A stretch of DNA of 34,817 nucleotides, from assembly GCA_032251045.1 (NCBI GenBank), contig JAVVEW010000027.1, positions 1-34,817 on the forward strand. The letters are read 5' to 3'. Source of the stretch: JAVVEW01 sp032251045 (GTDB lineage: Bacteria; Pseudomonadota; Gammaproteobacteria; Methylococcales; Methylomonadaceae). This document shows positions 16,657 through 24,759 of this stretch, piece by piece. How positions within the stretch are numbered: position 1 is the stretch's first letter; the number at the start of each line of letters is the position of its first letter. The position numbers and the translations under genes were made by a program. The notes below the pieces were generated by a model. The model had not been told where the DNA came from. It searched no databases and was given only the letters and a program-made list of their open reading frames with translations.

Positions 16657-18132
16657 ATGAGTGCGTTGCAGCAATTAGCCGGGCAAACCGCGATTTACGG
16701 CTTCAGCAGTATTTTCGGGCGCTTGCTGAATTATTTGCTGGTGCCGCTGTATACCTACACCTTCAGCGCCGAACAATACGGCGTGGTGACCGAGTTTTAT
16801 GCCTACAGCGGTTTTTTTGCGGTGCTATTGGTCTTTGGCTTGGAAACCGGCTATTTTCGCTTTCGCCATAATAAGCCCGAATATCAAGCCGAGCGCGTGT
16901 ACGCCAGTGCGCTGAGTTTTATTGTACTGCTGACTGGGGTGTTTCTTGCGCTGTTGCATGGCAACCAAGCCTGGTTGGCGACCGAGCTGGGTTATGCGGA
17001 TAATCCGTTGTATCTGCAATGGTTCGCGGCCATTTTGGCACTGGATGCGCTATCGGCTTTGCCGTTTGCCAAACTGCGCGCCGACAATCGCGCCCTGCGT
17101 TTTGCCGGCATTAAACTGCTGGAAATCGTGCTAAGCATCGGCCTTAATCTAGGGTTTCTGGTATTTTGGCCAGCCTTGTTAGCTCGCTATCCCGATATGG
17201 CGTTGGCAGGCTGGTATAACCCTGATTTTGGCGTGGGCTATATTTTTATCGCCAATCTGATCGCCAGCACGATCAAATGCCTGTTGCTGCTGCCACAGCT
17301 GCGCGGCGTGCCTGTCTGTGTCCCGGATCGGCTGCTGGCTGCACTGTTGCGTTACTCAGGGCCGATGGTGATCATCGGCTTTGCCGGCATGGTCAATGAA
17401 ATGCTCGATCGGGTGCTGTTAAAGCAATATCTGCCCTATGATGCTGCGACCAATCTGAAAATGCTGGGCATTTATGGCGCTTGTTACAAACTGGCCATGC
17501 TGATGAGCTTGTTCGTACAGGCCTTTCGTTATGCCGGAGAACCGTTTTTCTTTCGCATGGCCGGGCATCGTCAGGCGCGCACCGACTATGCCCGAGTGAT
17601 GACGTTGTTTGTTATCGCAGGCTGTGTGATTTTCTTAGGCGTGACTTTGTATCTGCCCTGGTTCCAGTATTTTATCGGCCCCGAATATCGCGCTGGACTG
17701 ACCGTGGTGCCGATTTTACTCATGGCCAATCTGTTGCTGGGCGTGTATGTCAATCTTTCCCTATGGTATAAGCTCAGTGATCGCACCTTGCTGGGGGCAG
17801 GGGTGTCATTACTGGGCGCATTGCTGACCGTGGTGTTGAATCTAGCCTGGATTCCTCGTTTTGGCTATGTCGGTTCGGCCTGGGCAACGCTGCTCAGCTA
17901 TGGCGCGATGGTGCTGATTTCCTGGGTTTTGGGCCGGGTGTTTTATCCGGTGCCTTATCCGTTACTCAGGCTGGTATTTTATCCAATCCTGACGCTGGGG
18001 CTGTACCGGGTGCAGCCAATACTGGCCGCAGAACTGCCGTTCTGGCTAAGTGGTTTGGCTTTGATCGTGGTGTTTTGCGTCGTGGTTTTATTATTGGAAC
18101 GTAAATTTCGGTTGGCGAAAGTCTATGCGTAA
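16657..18132 (+). CDS. Oligosaccharide flippase / polysaccharide biosynthesis membrane protein (Wzx-like)
   Basis: A 491-residue polytopic protein with roughly 12-14 hydrophobic segments, of the MATE/MVF (polysaccharide transporter) type. The start at 16657 gives MSALQQLAGQTAIYGFSSIFGRLLNYLLVPLYT, the typical beginning of Wzx-like proteins, where the first helix follows a short amphipathic stretch. Later segments such as EQYGVVTEFYAYSGFFAVLLVFGLETGYFRF and GYVGSAWATLLSYGAMV also fit. Such proteins flip lipid-linked glycans across the inner membrane. No glycosyltransferase or polymerase genes adjoin it, which is unusual. Its end overlaps the diguanylate cyclase gene by 8 bases, suggesting joint expression. 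Confidence 0.88.
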   Translation: MSALQQLAGQTAIYGFSSIFGRLLNYLLVPLYTYTFSAEQYGVVTEFYAYSGFFAVLLVFGLETGYFRFRHNKPEYQAERVYASALSFIVLLTGVFLALLHGNQAWLATELGYADNPLYLQWFAAILALDALSALPFAKLRADNRALRFAGIKLLEIVLSIGLNLGFLVFWPALLARYPDMALAGWYNPDFGVGYIFIANLIASTIKCLLLLPQLRGVPVCVPDRLLAALLRYSGPMVIIGFAGMVNEMLDRVLLKQYLPYDAATNLKMLGIYGACYKLAMLMSLFVQAFRYAGEPFFFRMAGHRQARTDYARVMTLFVIAGCVIFLGVTLYLPWFQYFIGPEYRAGLTVVPILLMANLLLGVYVNLSLWYKLSDRTLLGAGVSLLGALLTVVLNLAWIPRFGYVGSAWATLLSYGAMVLISWVLGRVFYPVPYPLLRLVFYPILTLGLYRVQPILAAELPFWLSGLALIVVFCVVVLLLERKFRLAKVYA

Positions 18133-19822
18133 GACTGGGTTGGGATTATGGATAATTCTACTGCTGCTGGCGACCTTGGCCAATGTCCAGGCCAGGGCTT
18201 TGCATGATGGTTGGTATTACCGTTATGGCGATTCGCCGGTCGATGCCAACGGGCGCATGACCTGGGCGCTGCCACCATTCCAGGCCCAAGACTGGCAAAG
18301 CACGGGTTTTCCTTCCAATCCACCAGGCCGGGGCGAACATCATTTCCTGTGGCTGGCCAAGCCGCTGCCAGCCGTGCCATGGCCGGATCCTGTGCTGTAT
18401 GTGTTCAGTATTGATTTGATTGCCGAAATGTATCTGGATGGCCGGAAAATTTATCAGCATGGCGATCTCAGCCCGGCAGGACGGCGTTTTGTCGGCTGGC
18501 CCTGGCACCAGATCGATTTGCCAGCCGATTATGCGGGTAAGGTTTTGTACGTGCGCGTGTATTCCGATTATCCCGATATCGGCCTTTGGGGCGAAGTTTT
18601 GCTGCTGGATCATGCCGGCTTGATCGAGCATATTTTCGCGCAGTCATTCCTGCCCATGTTCAGCGCCTTGTTGACTGGGTTTATCGGTCTGTTAGCCGTG
18701 TTGTTCGGGTTATTGAAAGGCGGGCGTTTGAATGACTTTCATGTCATTGCCTTGTTTGCATTTGCCGCCAGTTTGATTGTGTTTGAGCAAAGCCTCGCCA
18801 AACAATGGCTGTGGCATGCGCCTTTGGCCTGGAATGAATTGGGTGCGTTTGCTTATTTTGTCCTACCCATACCCATGCTTGAGCTATTCCGACGTTGGTG
18901 CGCTAAAGGCTCGCCGATGTTGCTACATGCTTTGTTGGCCGTACATGGGCTTTTTATAGTTTGTGCTGCCGTTATCATGCTGTTCGGAAAGCTGGCAATC
19001 CATCAGTTGTATTTTGTATTTGACGGTTTGTTTTTGCTGACCATGCTGGTGTTGCTGATCAGTATGTTTACCATGGCGCGGGTACGCACTGTAGAGCATG
19101 CCGTGGTCATGCTGGCTTATGGCACATTCACACTGTTTATGGTTTACGACGCTTTGGTGGCGCACAGTCTGGTGCCGTGGCTTAAAGTGCCCATGGCCTG
19201 GCCGTTATTGTTGTTCGCATTGGCCATGATCAGTTTGTCGTTGCGCCATTTTCATCAAGCCCAGCAACGGCTGGCTTATTTGAATCAAAGCCTGGAACAG
19301 GAGGTCAGGCAACGAACCGAGGAACTTGAAAAATTGGTGTTGTACGATCCTATGACACAGATTTTTAACCGGCGTGCGTTCTATCAATATGCCGAACCAA
19401 TGTTCAACAGCGCCGAGCGTTATCAACGTCATTTGGCGTTGTTAGTGCTTGATATCGATTTCTTTAAGCGCTTTAATGATACTTATGGCCATGCCACAGG
19501 TGATCAGGTCATCATTCACGTTGCGCAATGCTGTCAAACTATGGCGCGTAGCTGTGACGTGGTGGCGCGTTTTGGCGGTGAAGAGTTTGTCATATTGCTG
19601 GAACAGGCAGGCAAAGAGCAGGCTCTGGCTTTGGCCGAACGCGTGCGCAGTACGCTGGCCGATATGCACATCGAAAGGCTTGCAGAAACCATTACCATCA
19701 GCTGCGGGGTGGCGATTTGGGATGGCAAGGAAGACATCGATGCCTTGCTGGCGCGGGCGGATAGGGCTTTGTACCGCGCCAAGGAAACGGGTCGTAATCG
19801 AGTGATTATGGACACAAACTGA
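18125..19822 (+). CDS. Membrane diguanylate cyclase with 7TMR-DISM sensor
   Basis: A 565-residue c-di-GMP synthase. A signal peptide (about 1-23) leads to a periplasmic beta-rich domain (about 25-165) resembling the galactose-binding-like input of 7TMR-DISM proteins (LYVFSIDLIAEMYLDGRKIYQHGD). About seven hydrophobic helices (185-385), a short coiled coil (LNQSLEQEVRQRTEELEKL) and a GGDEF domain (about 401-563) follow. The active site is GGEEF at 484-488, with DIDFFKRFNDTYGH upstream. An inhibitory RxxD site is present as RSCD (475-478), so product feedback is likely. It overlaps the flippase gene upstream, and its last 17 bases overlap a convergent gene remnant. Confidence 0.95.
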   Translation: MRKTGLGLWIILLLLATLANVQARALHDGWYYRYGDSPVDANGRMTWALPPFQAQDWQSTGFPSNPPGRGEHHFLWLAKPLPAVPWPDPVLYVFSIDLIAEMYLDGRKIYQHGDLSPAGRRFVGWPWHQIDLPADYAGKVLYVRVYSDYPDIGLWGEVLLLDHAGLIEHIFAQSFLPMFSALLTGFIGLLAVLFGLLKGGRLNDFHVIALFAFAASLIVFEQSLAKQWLWHAPLAWNELGAFAYFVLPIPMLELFRRWCAKGSPMLLHALLAVHGLFIVCAAVIMLFGKLAIHQLYFVFDGLFLLTMLVLLISMFTMARVRTVEHAVVMLAYGTFTLFMVYDALVAHSLVPWLKVPMAWPLLLFALAMISLSLRHFHQAQQRLAYLNQSLEQEVRQRTEELEKLVLYDPMTQIFNRRAFYQYAEPMFNSAERYQRHLALLVLDIDFFKRFNDTYGHATGDQVIIHVAQCCQTMARSCDVVARFGGEEFVILLEQAGKEQALALAERVRSTLADMHIERLAETITISCGVAIWDGKEDIDALLARADRALYRAKETGRNRVIMDTN

Positions 19823-20018
19823 CTTGGTTGCGTCCTGCGGTCTTGACGGCATACAAAGCCTGGTCGGCGGTTTTGATCAAATCAACGCTGTGTTCGGCGA
19901 CAAAATCCAGACAATGCTGGTCATCCGGCGCGGAAAAGATCTGATGGCCAAGTTCCAGCAAACATTGTCCAACCAGCATTTGGATAGATTTACTATCATC
20001 GACAATTAAGATTTTCAT
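19806..20018 (-). pseudogene. Remnant of a response regulator-GGDEF gene (internal deletion)
   Basis: This 70-codon frame begins as a receiver domain (MKILIVDDSKSIQMLVGQCL, with acid pair Asp7-Asp8) and breaks off after about 48 residues at EHSVDLI. That is just before the phospho-accepting Asp expected in the next beta strand. It then continues with KTADQALYAVKTAGRNQVSLCP, the standard C-terminus of a GGDEF domain. The middle (rest of the receiver plus nearly all of the GGDEF domain, probably 250 or more residues) is missing, yet the frame is kept. It cannot be phosphorylated or make c-di-GMP. It is most simply read as a decayed gene; a short functional peptide is less likely. It converges on and overlaps the neighbouring diguanylate cyclase. 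Confidence 0.8.
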
Positions 20019-20428
20019 TTATTATCAGTGATGGTATTTCGGCCTATCCGCAGGCGATCAGTCTATTTTCGGACAGGCTTCTAGGGGGCCTTAATCGGGC
20101 AAGCAACGTTATGTATGACGTTATCATGCTATTTTTATACCTTTTGCACGTCACATCGGTCATACCTAAGGAGGCAGCAGGGTGTTTGGCAAAGGCTTCG
20201 CCAGCTTAGGATGCCATCTGCCGAATGTTGATCTGTGATGAGTATAACTTAAAAAAGGTAGGGGAATGTCGGTGGGCCAGGGCCTTGCCAGTCCCCTAAG
20301 CGCTACGTTGCTGGCTGGAAAATCCCCCCACTCCCCCCCCTTTGAAAACGGGGGCTTAATGCCGGCGCCGGTGCTGGGCACGTCACTGGTTGTGCCTTTG
20401 CTCGACCTTATATCTACAGTACTTCTGG
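20019..20428. other. Non-coding gap carrying a C/G-rich repeat
   Basis: About 410 bases between the gene remnant and the histidine kinase. It holds the repeat described at 20315-20356 and no supported gene. A frame on the minus strand runs through it, but its translation includes KPPFSKGGEWGDF, the kind of peptide that arises when such intergenic repeats are wrongly translated. Confidence 0.6.
20315..20356. repeat. Intergenic C-run/G-run palindromic repeat element
   Basis: AAATCCCCCCACTCCCCCCCC is followed by TTTGAAAACGGGGGC. CCCCC (20336-20340), TTT and AAA, and GGGGG (20350-20354) can fold into a hairpin. The motif CCCCCTTTGAAAA-GGGGG resembles short dispersed intergenic repeats found in multiple copies in many bacterial genomes. 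Only one copy is in this window, so its status as a repeat rests on recognition of the pattern. Confidence 0.55.
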
Positions 20429-22339
20429 TCAGGTTACGCCCGCAGGCGTCAACGGCAAGTGCAAGGTAAAACACGCGCCCGGTTCTTGATTGCACACCGA
20501 AAGCTCACCTTGCAAACAATCTTGCGTGATCATGCGCGCAATCGATAAGCCTAAACCTGAGCCTTCGGCCATTTTGGCGCTGAAAAACTCATCGAATACC
20601 CGCTCCACAGGGCGACAGCGAATTCCGCCGGCGTTGTCCGTTACCGACAGCTGCAATCGGCCATCGACTTCAGCCAGGCAAACGCCAATCCAGCCCGGGT
20701 TGATCTTACGCTCGGCGATGATGTCCAGCGCGTTATCCAACAGCACCATCAACACATGCACAAAGCCCTGGGCATGGTTGTGTATCGCGCCGTGATAATC
20801 GTTTTGAAAGGTAATTTCCACCGCCAGATCCAGCGCCTTACCTTGTAACAAGTCCCGCGCCTGTGCGATTTTATCCGCCGGCTTAAAAAACTCCCGGCCT
20901 TGATCTGTTCGGTAAAAACTGCGCATTTCCTGCAAAGTCTGATCCAGAAAATCCAGTGTTTGCGCGCATTGGGGCAGCGCTTCGTGGCAGGAACGATAAA
21001 ACGCCGGTTGAGACTGATAAGCCAGGCCGGCTTGCAACTCGGTCAGTAAACTGCCTAACCGGGCCAGCGGCAACTTCCATTGATGCAGCACATAACCCAA
21101 GGTGCGCCCCAACGTGCTGAATCGGGAGTGCGTTGCCGCGATCAACTGATAACGGTGCATGCGTTGATTCTGACTTTGCAAATAACGGCTTTGCGCCCCC
21201 GCCAACAGAAAGACTTCCACAACCGTGGCCATAGGTATCAGCCATTGCGCTGAAACGCCAGGCCAATGCAGCCAACCCAACAATAAAAGTATCAATGCCA
21301 CATAGGCGCTGGCAAAAATACCCTGACCCAACAGATACAGCCAGGCGCCGACCCGTTTATCCTGGGTCGCACACAAAGCGATGTAAAAAATGGCCGCCAA
21401 TACCAAGACACTGCCGAAGGCGATGGCTAAAACGCCCGAGGCCCGATACGCCGGCCACCCAACCAGCAGCGCCCAATTCAGACCGTAACACAGCGTCAAA
21501 AGCGCCAGCGCCCAACACAGCCAGCGATGCGGGCCGGGCAGGGTGTTCGCGGTTTGAAAAAACAGCATCGCAAAGCCAGCCAGGGCGACAAACAAAAAAT
21601 ACGGCAACACCCACGAGATGGCATTCAGCCAGGTTAGCGGCAGGCCATGTTCAAACAAGCGCAGCACGCCTTGCAAATTGAACTGAATCACCAGCGACAA
21701 CAGCGCGATGACCACATAAACCAGAAAAAAACCGCGTTTTAACGACCAACCAAGGTGCAGGTTGTACAAAACCAAGGCCAGAATGATGCCGCCATAAAGG
21801 CCCCACAACAGCCAGTCCTGAGCACTCAGACCAGAATAGTCCTCGACACGCTGAAACAACCAATGCGCGGTCATCGGCCCCAGATTCTCCAGCCGGGTCA
21901 GCACCGTCACCTGACCGCCCGGCGGCAAGGTCACAGGCAGTAAGGTATAGCGATGCACAATCGGGTGTTGCGCTGGCGGGCGTAAATCGCCCAGTTGATA
22001 ACATTCAACCACATTCTGCTCGGCATCCAGCAGCCAGACATCCAGTGCGTCCATACCGGGCCGGGGATTGCGCAGCACAAAGGTCAACGGCTTAGCGCCG
22101 CTGTAGGTCAAGGTCAGCCGGGTCCACACCGCATCAGGCCGATAGCCCAAATTCGTTTTTGGCAAGGGGCGCCAATCAGCACGCTGCCAAATCTGTTCCC
22201 AGGTTGTCCACGCCTCGCCTTCCGGTACATAGTCGATAGCCGCCGACAAATCCGAGCCATCGGCTAAATTCGTCACATCCAGTGCCGCCACGGGCGTGCA
22301 AAGTAACCATAAAGCCAGTAGAAAAATCAGTTTTGCCAT
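20429..22339 (-). CDS. 7TMR-DISM sensor histidine kinase
   Basis: A 636-residue membrane kinase. A signal peptide (1-19) precedes a periplasmic domain (about 25-165, with PDAVWTRLTLTYSGAKPLTFVLRNP, typical of 7TMR-DISMED2), seven hydrophobic helices (about 173-382), and a cytoplasmic kinase core. The H-box is GYVLHQWKLPLARL with phosphorylated His419. ATPase motifs are the N-box VLLDNALDIIAE (Asn536), G1 DNAGGI (568-573) and G2 EGSGLGLSIAR (592-602). The gene overlaps the upstream response regulator by 13 bases, making a clear two-component pair. The input ligand is unknown; carbohydrate binding has been proposed for this class of sensor domain. Confidence 0.93.
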   Translation of the reverse strand: MAKLIFLLALWLLCTPVAALDVTNLADGSDLSAAIDYVPEGEAWTTWEQIWQRADWRPLPKTNLGYRPDAVWTRLTLTYSGAKPLTFVLRNPRPGMDALDVWLLDAEQNVVECYQLGDLRPPAQHPIVHRYTLLPVTLPPGGQVTVLTRLENLGPMTAHWLFQRVEDYSGLSAQDWLLWGLYGGIILALVLYNLHLGWSLKRGFFLVYVVIALLSLVIQFNLQGVLRLFEHGLPLTWLNAISWVLPYFLFVALAGFAMLFFQTANTLPGPHRWLCWALALLTLCYGLNWALLVGWPAYRASGVLAIAFGSVLVLAAIFYIALCATQDKRVGAWLYLLGQGIFASAYVALILLLLGWLHWPGVSAQWLIPMATVVEVFLLAGAQSRYLQSQNQRMHRYQLIAATHSRFSTLGRTLGYVLHQWKLPLARLGSLLTELQAGLAYQSQPAFYRSCHEALPQCAQTLDFLDQTLQEMRSFYRTDQGREFFKPADKIAQARDLLQGKALDLAVEITFQNDYHGAIHNHAQGFVHVLMVLLDNALDIIAERKINPGWIGVCLAEVDGRLQLSVTDNAGGIRCRPVERVFDEFFSAKMAEGSGLGLSIARMITQDCLQGELSVCNQEPGACFTLHLPLTPAGVT

Positions 22340-23043
22340 GAATAACCACAGTCCCTGAACACCACGATCCGATCATAAATGCCCAGCTTGTGCCTAAGAC
22401 GCAGCACCAGGTTTCGCAAAGCGCCCAGCGACATCCCATCCGGATAAATCTGTTGCTCGATCGTTGCTAAAGCCACCAGCGTCCCGGCATGTTGCAATAA
22501 CAACTCCAACAGCAAGGCTTCTTTTGAAGTCAATACGCAGCGCGTGACGCCCTGCTCGGTCACGCTGTGATTGGCCGGGTTATAGGTCACGCCCAGCGCC
22601 AGCGGCCATTGCCCAAGCCCGCGTAACTTAACCTGCTCGCCGATTTTCAACAGCACCGGCTGCAAGCGGTCAAATGCGATCGGCTTGACCAGATAGTCGA
22701 CCAGATAAAGCGAGGCGGCTGCCAGCAAATCCGGTGTTTCCTGATGCGCGCTCAACATCACCACCGGAATATCCTGGGAGCGCGCACGTATCCGCCGCGC
22801 CACCTCAAGACCGCTCAAGCCGGGCATACGAATATCCAAAAACACGCACTGCACCGGTTCGCGCATAAATACATGCCAAGCGTCATCACCGCGCTCGGTG
22901 GTCAGCACGCTATGAAAAAACTGACCTAGCAAGCGCTGCAAGCTGGCGTTCAACGCCGCATCGTCCTCGGCCAGCAGCGCGTTCAGTGGCCTTAACAAGC
23001 TAAGCGCTGTTTTATCGATGCTCATGATAGGTGGTTGTTTCAT
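22327..23043 (-). CDS. OmpR-type DNA-binding response regulator
   Basis: Partner of the adjoining kinase. The receiver domain (about 18-135 in the 238-residue form) has the acidic patch EDD (26-28), phospho-acceptor Asp70 in CVFLDIRMPGLSG, Ser98 in VVMLSAH and Lys120 in DYLVKPIAF. A winged-helix output domain (about 145-236) contains LTSKEALLLELLLQHAG and LRNLVLRLRHKLG. The start is uncertain: ATGs at 23103, 23043 and 23025 are in frame and none has a strong Shine-Dalgarno; I chose 23043. It is divergent from the filament operon, with only about 100 bases between starts, so it is a natural candidate regulator of that operon, though no binding site was identified. Confidence 0.9.
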   Translation of the reverse strand: MKQPPIMSIDKTALSLLRPLNALLAEDDAALNASLQRLLGQFFHSVLTTERGDDAWHVFMREPVQCVFLDIRMPGLSGLEVARRIRARSQDIPVVMLSAHQETPDLLAAASLYLVDYLVKPIAFDRLQPVLLKIGEQVKLRGLGQWPLALGVTYNPANHSVTEQGVTRCVLTSKEALLLELLLQHAGTLVALATIEQQIYPDGMSLGALRNLVLRLRHKLGIYDRIVVFRDCGYSWQN

Positions 23044-23145
23044 CAAGAAGTTGCTGTGATTTTTATGTGATTTTAGTGTGTTATAAAGGCAGCATGAATC
23101 CATACTTTGGGTAATGTTAACAGCCTATTAACTTGAAGGTTTTTT

Positions 23146-23976
23146 ATGAACAAACCATTGTTTCACTGTAGCCCGACCCAGCCCATAAAAGCTAACCAAG
23201 GTTTTACACTGGTGGAAATGGCCATTGTCCTGGTTGTGATTGGCCTTATTCTCGGTGCCGTTTCGATTGGCAAAGATATGCAGCGCAATGCTGAATACAC
23301 CAAAATCAAGCAGAAATTCATCGACCAATGGGCTTCGGCTTATGGCGCCTATTATATGCGAGCGGGCGTTGTGTTAGGAGATAGCCAGACCGCTCCTAGA
23401 CTGATGATCAATGGCGCTAATTACAACACCAGCGTAACCCCCGGTAGTGTTATATCCGGCCAAGACATGACCAGCGCGACCGCGCCAGGCGCGATTTGTC
23501 AAGGCGCGATTGGGCCAAAAATGGCAAGGTCCACCAATCCCGTGCTGACTCTGCATGAACTGATGGACAAAATGGGCGTCAGAATGCCGCCCGGTCGTGC
23601 CGAAGGGTTTGAGGATCGCTATCTGTATCTCGATACCAACGGCAACCCGCAAGAACTGCAAATCTGTTTTCAATGGAATCCGCCCGGCACGCTGAGTGGC
23701 AGCGGTAATGTGATGGTTATCACCGGCTTGACACCCGATTTAGCGCGTATGCTGGATCAAATGGTTGACGGCAAGCCTGATGCTCGCAATGGGCACTTCC
23801 GTCAGGAAAGTGTGGCCTCAGGTACCGCAGGTCAGCCCGGCGTCGAGTGGGGGGCAAACAATCGCCTGGTTATCACAGGAGCTAATCAGCTCGACGGTGC
23901 GCAAACCGGCAATAATCAATTCGCCGATGAAGCACAAGTCCAAACTGTGGTTGCCCATTATAAGATGAATCAATAG
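23146..23976 (+). CDS. Large type IV prepilin-like protein, copy 1
   Basis: A 276-residue prepilin. The leader ends NQG, with cleavage after Gly19, and the mature protein starts FTLVEMAIVLVVIGLILGA with Glu5 of the mature protein (residue 24) present. The product is far longer than usual major pilins. It shares with the next gene GVVLGD near residue 75 and EDRYLYLDTNGNPQELQICFQW (156-177), then SGSGNVMV and a GLTPDLARMLD segment, so the two are paralogues with a common C-terminal domain I do not recognise. Cys118 and Cys174 could form a disulfide in the periplasm. GAAGG lies upstream of the ATG. It is the first gene of the operon and probably encodes a major or tip subunit of the filament. 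Confidence 0.88.
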   Translation: MNKPLFHCSPTQPIKANQGFTLVEMAIVLVVIGLILGAVSIGKDMQRNAEYTKIKQKFIDQWASAYGAYYMRAGVVLGDSQTAPRLMINGANYNTSVTPGSVISGQDMTSATAPGAICQGAIGPKMARSTNPVLTLHELMDKMGVRMPPGRAEGFEDRYLYLDTNGNPQELQICFQWNPPGTLSGSGNVMVITGLTPDLARMLDQMVDGKPDARNGHFRQESVASGTAGQPGVEWGANNRLVITGANQLDGAQTGNNQFADEAQVQTVVAHYKMNQ

Positions 23977-23978
23977 AT

Positions 23979-24755
23979 ATGACGACTGCAAAAGATCGAA
24001 CCTATTCCAGACAGCAGGGTTTCACCTTGGTTGAAATGGCTGTGGTTTTGGTGATTATCGGGATAATCTTGGGCGGCGTGACCATCGGTCAGGATTTGAT
24101 TCGTGATGCCGAACACCAAAAAATGTATCAAAAATTTGTCCTCGCCTGGAAGCAGATTTATGACCAGTATCATCAGCGCACGGGTGTGGTGCTGGGCGAC
24201 AATCCAGTTGCACCGACGATGATGGTCAATGGTGCCGAGGCTGTGTTGATGGGGCTTGGTGGTCAAGTTTCCGGGTTGCCGGAAAACTATGCCCGAACCG
24301 GACGCAGAATCTGTCAAGGCCAGGGATATGGTCGCGATGCAGTGGGTTCCGGCGACCCTGAACTGGCACGGCAGGGTTTATTGGAGTTAGTCACAAGAGC
24401 AGGTCTGACCCTGCCTTCCGGGCGCAGTAAAGGCCAGGAAGATCGTTATCTTTACCTGGATTCGCAAGGTAACCCTTCAGAACTGCAAATTTGCTTTCAA
24501 TGGAATCGGCCGGGCAGGCAAAGTGGCAGTGGCAATGTGATGGTCTTGCGGGGGCTGACCATCGATTTGGCTCAAAAACTTGATTTATTGATCGATGAGC
24601 GGGTGAATGCCGCAGAAGGGCGTTTTCGAGAGCAGGTAACCCATAATTTCCAGACCGATAAAGACAATGAACATGAATGGGGTGCTGTTCGTTTGGCCAT
24701 CGATAAAGATGAAAAGCCACAACTCGTGACCGCGCATTGGTCAATGGATAGATAG
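23979..24755 (+). CDS. Large type IV prepilin-like protein, copy 2
   Basis: A 258-residue prepilin starting two bases after the stop of copy 1. The leader is MTTAKDRTYSRQQG (cleavage after Gly14) and the helix begins FTLVEMAVVLVIIGIILGG with Glu19 as the conserved mature Glu5. Like copy 1 it carries GVVLGDNPVAP, RRICQGQG, QEDRYLYLDSQGNPSELQICF and SGSGNVMV, followed by GLTIDLAQKLDLLIDE. The centre and C-terminus differ between the copies. A tandem duplication followed by divergence is the simplest history; they may form a heteropolymer or be major and minor subunits. Confidence 0.88.
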   Translation: MTTAKDRTYSRQQGFTLVEMAVVLVIIGIILGGVTIGQDLIRDAEHQKMYQKFVLAWKQIYDQYHQRTGVVLGDNPVAPTMMVNGAEAVLMGLGGQVSGLPENYARTGRRICQGQGYGRDAVGSGDPELARQGLLELVTRAGLTLPSGRSKGQEDRYLYLDSQGNPSELQICFQWNRPGRQSGSGNVMVLRGLTIDLAQKLDLLIDERVNAAEGRFREQVTHNFQTDKDNEHEWGAVRLAIDKDEKPQLVTAHWSMDR

Positions 24756-24759
24756 TGTC

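Noticed and set aside
16352..16660. 102-codon plus-strand frame before the flippase
   Set aside because: Pro/Cys-rich translation with no recognisable domain or ribosome-binding site; it appears to be a chance open frame.
20166..20495. 109-codon minus-strand frame
   Set aside because: Runs through a palindromic C/G repeat and gives the KPPFSKGG-type peptide produced by such repeats; it also overlaps the end of the histidine kinase gene.
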